Shown here: positions 62,557 through 64,000 of the stretch, in pieces
Numbering within the stretch: the stretch's first letter is position 1
Layout of the letters: every line of letters begins with the position of its first letter
NCBI RefSeq assembly: GCF_000317475.1
Contig: NC_019729.1
Location: forward strand, 634,501 to 698,500
DNA from: Oscillatoria nigro-viridis PCC 7112
GTDB taxonomy: Bacteria > Cyanobacteriota > Cyanobacteriia > Cyanobacteriales > Microcoleaceae
DNA length: 64,000 nt
Reading direction: 5' to 3'
The notes under the pieces: model-generated
What the model was told of the DNA's origin: nothing
Database searches by the model: none
What the model saw: only the letters and a program-made list of their open reading frames with translations
Made by a program: the position numbers and the translations under genes

Positions 62557-64000
62557 ATGAGTAAAATATCTAACAAAATTCGATCGGCAGCGGCTCAATT
62601 GAGTCAAATGTATAAACCATCACGAGCATTGGCTCAGTCTGTATTAATTGCCAGCGCGGCAGTAACATTATCCTTGATGGGGGCCCGACAGTTAGGAATA
62701 CTCGAACCAGTAGAATTAAGCGCTTACGACCAAATGGTGAGGTGGCGTCCCGAGGAACAGCCAGACTCGCGTTTGCTACTGGTGGGGATTACCGAAGCAG
62801 ACATTCAGAAACTGAAACAGTGGCCGATATCCGATCGCAAAATAGCTGAAATCTTACAAAAACTCGACCAAATGCAGCCGGCAGTCATCGGTTTAGATGT
62901 ACTGCGAGACGTACCTTTAGGAGACGGCCGCCAGGAATTAACTAAAGTTTTACAAAAAAACGATCGAATTATTGGAGTATGTTTAGTTACCGACGGAAGC
63001 CCGGACAATCCCGGTTCTCCGCCGCCGCCGGGAATGCCAACAAACCGGGTAGGATTTGCAGATTTCGGAGTCGATCCGGGCGGCATACTCCGCAGGGCTT
63101 TATTATTTATGAAACCGCCAACAATTGAAGGCAATTCCTCAGTCCAAAAACATCTTTGCAATGACAGTTCTCAAGTTTTATTTTCATTCAACCTCCAGCT
63201 AGCACTCCGCTACCTGCAAGGGCAAAAAATCTCTCCCAAACTTGCACCCGATCAATCTTTATGGCTGGGAAAAACCCAATTAAAACAACTAGCAAGCAAT
63301 GACGGTGGATACAGAAATGCCGATGCCAGAGGATACCAAATACTAATTAACTATCGTTCGAGGCTGCAGGTGGCAAACCAAGTCAGGATTACGGATGTTT
63401 TAGAAGGGAAAGTTGACCCGAATTTAGTTAAAGATAAAATAGTTCTCATCGGTTATACCACAGAAACCGTTAAAGATTTATTTTATACTCCTTACAGTGG
63501 GCGACAGCAAAAAAACCAATTCATGCCGGGGATCGTGGCACACGCACAAGTAGTCAGCCAAATTCTGAGTGCAGTTTTAGACAACAGACCGATGTTTTGG
63601 TTTTGGCCGGAATGGGCAGAAATCTTGTGGATTTCGGGATGGTCAATTGTGGGAGGAACCTTGGCATCGCGGATGGCTCACCCAGCGAAGTTGACAGTGA
63701 CATTCGCAGCACTGCTGTCTGGGTGCTGCGCGATCGGCTTTGGGATTTTTCTGTTGGGAGGGTGGGTGCCTGTGGCAGCGCCAGCCTTAGCATTAATCTT
63801 AACTGGCGGAAGCATTGTCTCAGCAGAGAGATTTAATAAAGCCGGATACGGGAAAGCAATTAGCGATCGAGTAAAACAAGTCTTCAAAATCGAAATAGAC
63901 CAAGCCAAAAAAGAACAGCAAGTCGCAGAAATCACAGAATCTGCTTTCTTTAAAGAATTGCAGCAAAAGAAAGATAAACTGAGGATTAGCAAACAAGAAA
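62557..64000 (+). CDS. CHASE2 domain sensor protein, 5' part
   Basis: The ATG at 62557 opens a frame that stays open to the window edge, 481 codons. A first membrane helix at about 28-45 is followed by the extracytoplasmic CHASE2 domain (AYDQMVRWRPEEQPDSRLLL, VGITEADIQKLKQWPISDRK, VIGLDVLRDVPL, MPGIVAHAQVVSQIL), then three closely spaced helices (residues about 350-430) and a coiled coil. The output domain is beyond the edge; Ser/Thr kinase, adenylate cyclase or histidine kinase are the usual choices. Adjacent to DUF928 genes. Confidence 0.9.
   Translation, partial: MSKISNKIRSAAAQLSQMYKPSRALAQSVLIASAAVTLSLMGARQLGILEPVELSAYDQMVRWRPEEQPDSRLLLVGITEADIQKLKQWPISDRKIAEILQKLDQMQPAVIGLDVLRDVPLGDGRQELTKVLQKNDRIIGVCLVTDGSPDNPGSPPPPGMPTNRVGFADFGVDPGGILRRALLFMKPPTIEGNSSVQKHLCNDSSQVLFSFNLQLALRYLQGQKISPKLAPDQSLWLGKTQLKQLASNDGGYRNADARGYQILINYRSRLQVANQVRITDVLEGKVDPNLVKDKIVLIGYTTETVKDLFYTPYSGRQQKNQFMPGIVAHAQVVSQILSAVLDNRPMFWFWPEWAEILWISGWSIVGGTLASRMAHPAKLTVTFAALLSGCCAIGFGIFLLGGWVPVAAPALALILTGGSIVSAERFNKAGYGKAISDRVKQVFKIEIDQAKKEQQVAEITESAFFKELQQKKDKLRISKQE

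Overview
The window looks like chromosomal DNA of a cyanobacterium, most likely a filamentous non-heterocystous Oscillatoriales type (Microcoleus/Oscillatoria/Phormidium group). The evidence is the frequent HIP1 octamer GCGATCGC, cyanobacterial marker genes (sasA, gun4, a PAM68-family gene, DUF760, DUF2079, DUF928, a group 2 sigma factor, a LabA-like gene), and many heptameric tandem repeats between genes. The genus is an inference. No rRNA operon, prophage or biosynthetic cluster is visible.

Layout. 1-13.2 kb: the end of moaC, tRNA-Arg(ACG), an MFS exporter, a GT4 glycosyltransferase, a DUF2079 membrane protein, the clock output kinase sasA, mutT, DUF760, a sigma factor behind a three-hairpin leader, a SpoU methyltransferase, tRNA-Leu(CAG), a junk island holding a broken copy of the alanine dehydrogenase 3' half, DAHP synthase, PAM68 and rpsO. 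13.3-16.3 kb: an isolated CRISPR repeat, a small GIY-YIG nuclease cassette, then a 23-repeat CRISPR array without cas genes. The array is probably read on the minus strand from a leader on its right. 16.4-24.1 kb: ruvA, a RelE-like toxin/antitoxin pair, a large AAA_35 ATPase, a 940-bp spacer with repeats and a possible small RNA or IS605 relic, gun4 and a Uma2 nuclease.

24.2-32.2 kb is the accessory region with the best candidates for unusual biology. It holds a stand-alone DnaX-tail-like gene divergent from a coupled STAND ATPase + TPR pair, a DUF433/DUF5615 toxin-antitoxin pair, a DUF2786 protein, and a minus-strand set made of an XPB-like helicase, a DUF3598 protein and a DUF790/Bax1 nuclease. 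The last is a bacterial version of the archaeal XPB-Bax1 DNA repair pair. 32.6-39.4 kb: an AT-rich methyltransferase, the intact alanine dehydrogenase gene, a twice-frameshifted IS1634-like transposase, a GST and a VapC-type locus.

39.6-64 kb: groESL behind a CIRCE operator, a 2Fe-2S thioredoxin-like protein, a NarL-type regulator, a LabA-like NYN protein, leuA, a methyltransferase, a DUF104/VapC pair, hisC, a GDPD + hydrolase operon, a phytase-like lipoprotein divergent from a TPR protein, a GNAT acetyltransferase, an ABC exporter with repeat-derived sequence in its linker, nurA, a HAD hydrolase, tandem DUF928 genes and the start of a CHASE2 receptor gene that runs off the window.

Functional links: sasA and the LabA-like gene both belong to families of Kai clock output; aroF, leuA and hisC are scattered amino acid biosynthesis genes; ruvA, the XPB/Bax1 pair and nurA are DNA repair genes. 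Four toxin-antitoxin-type loci and several palindromic repeat families suggest a repeat-rich, recombining genome.
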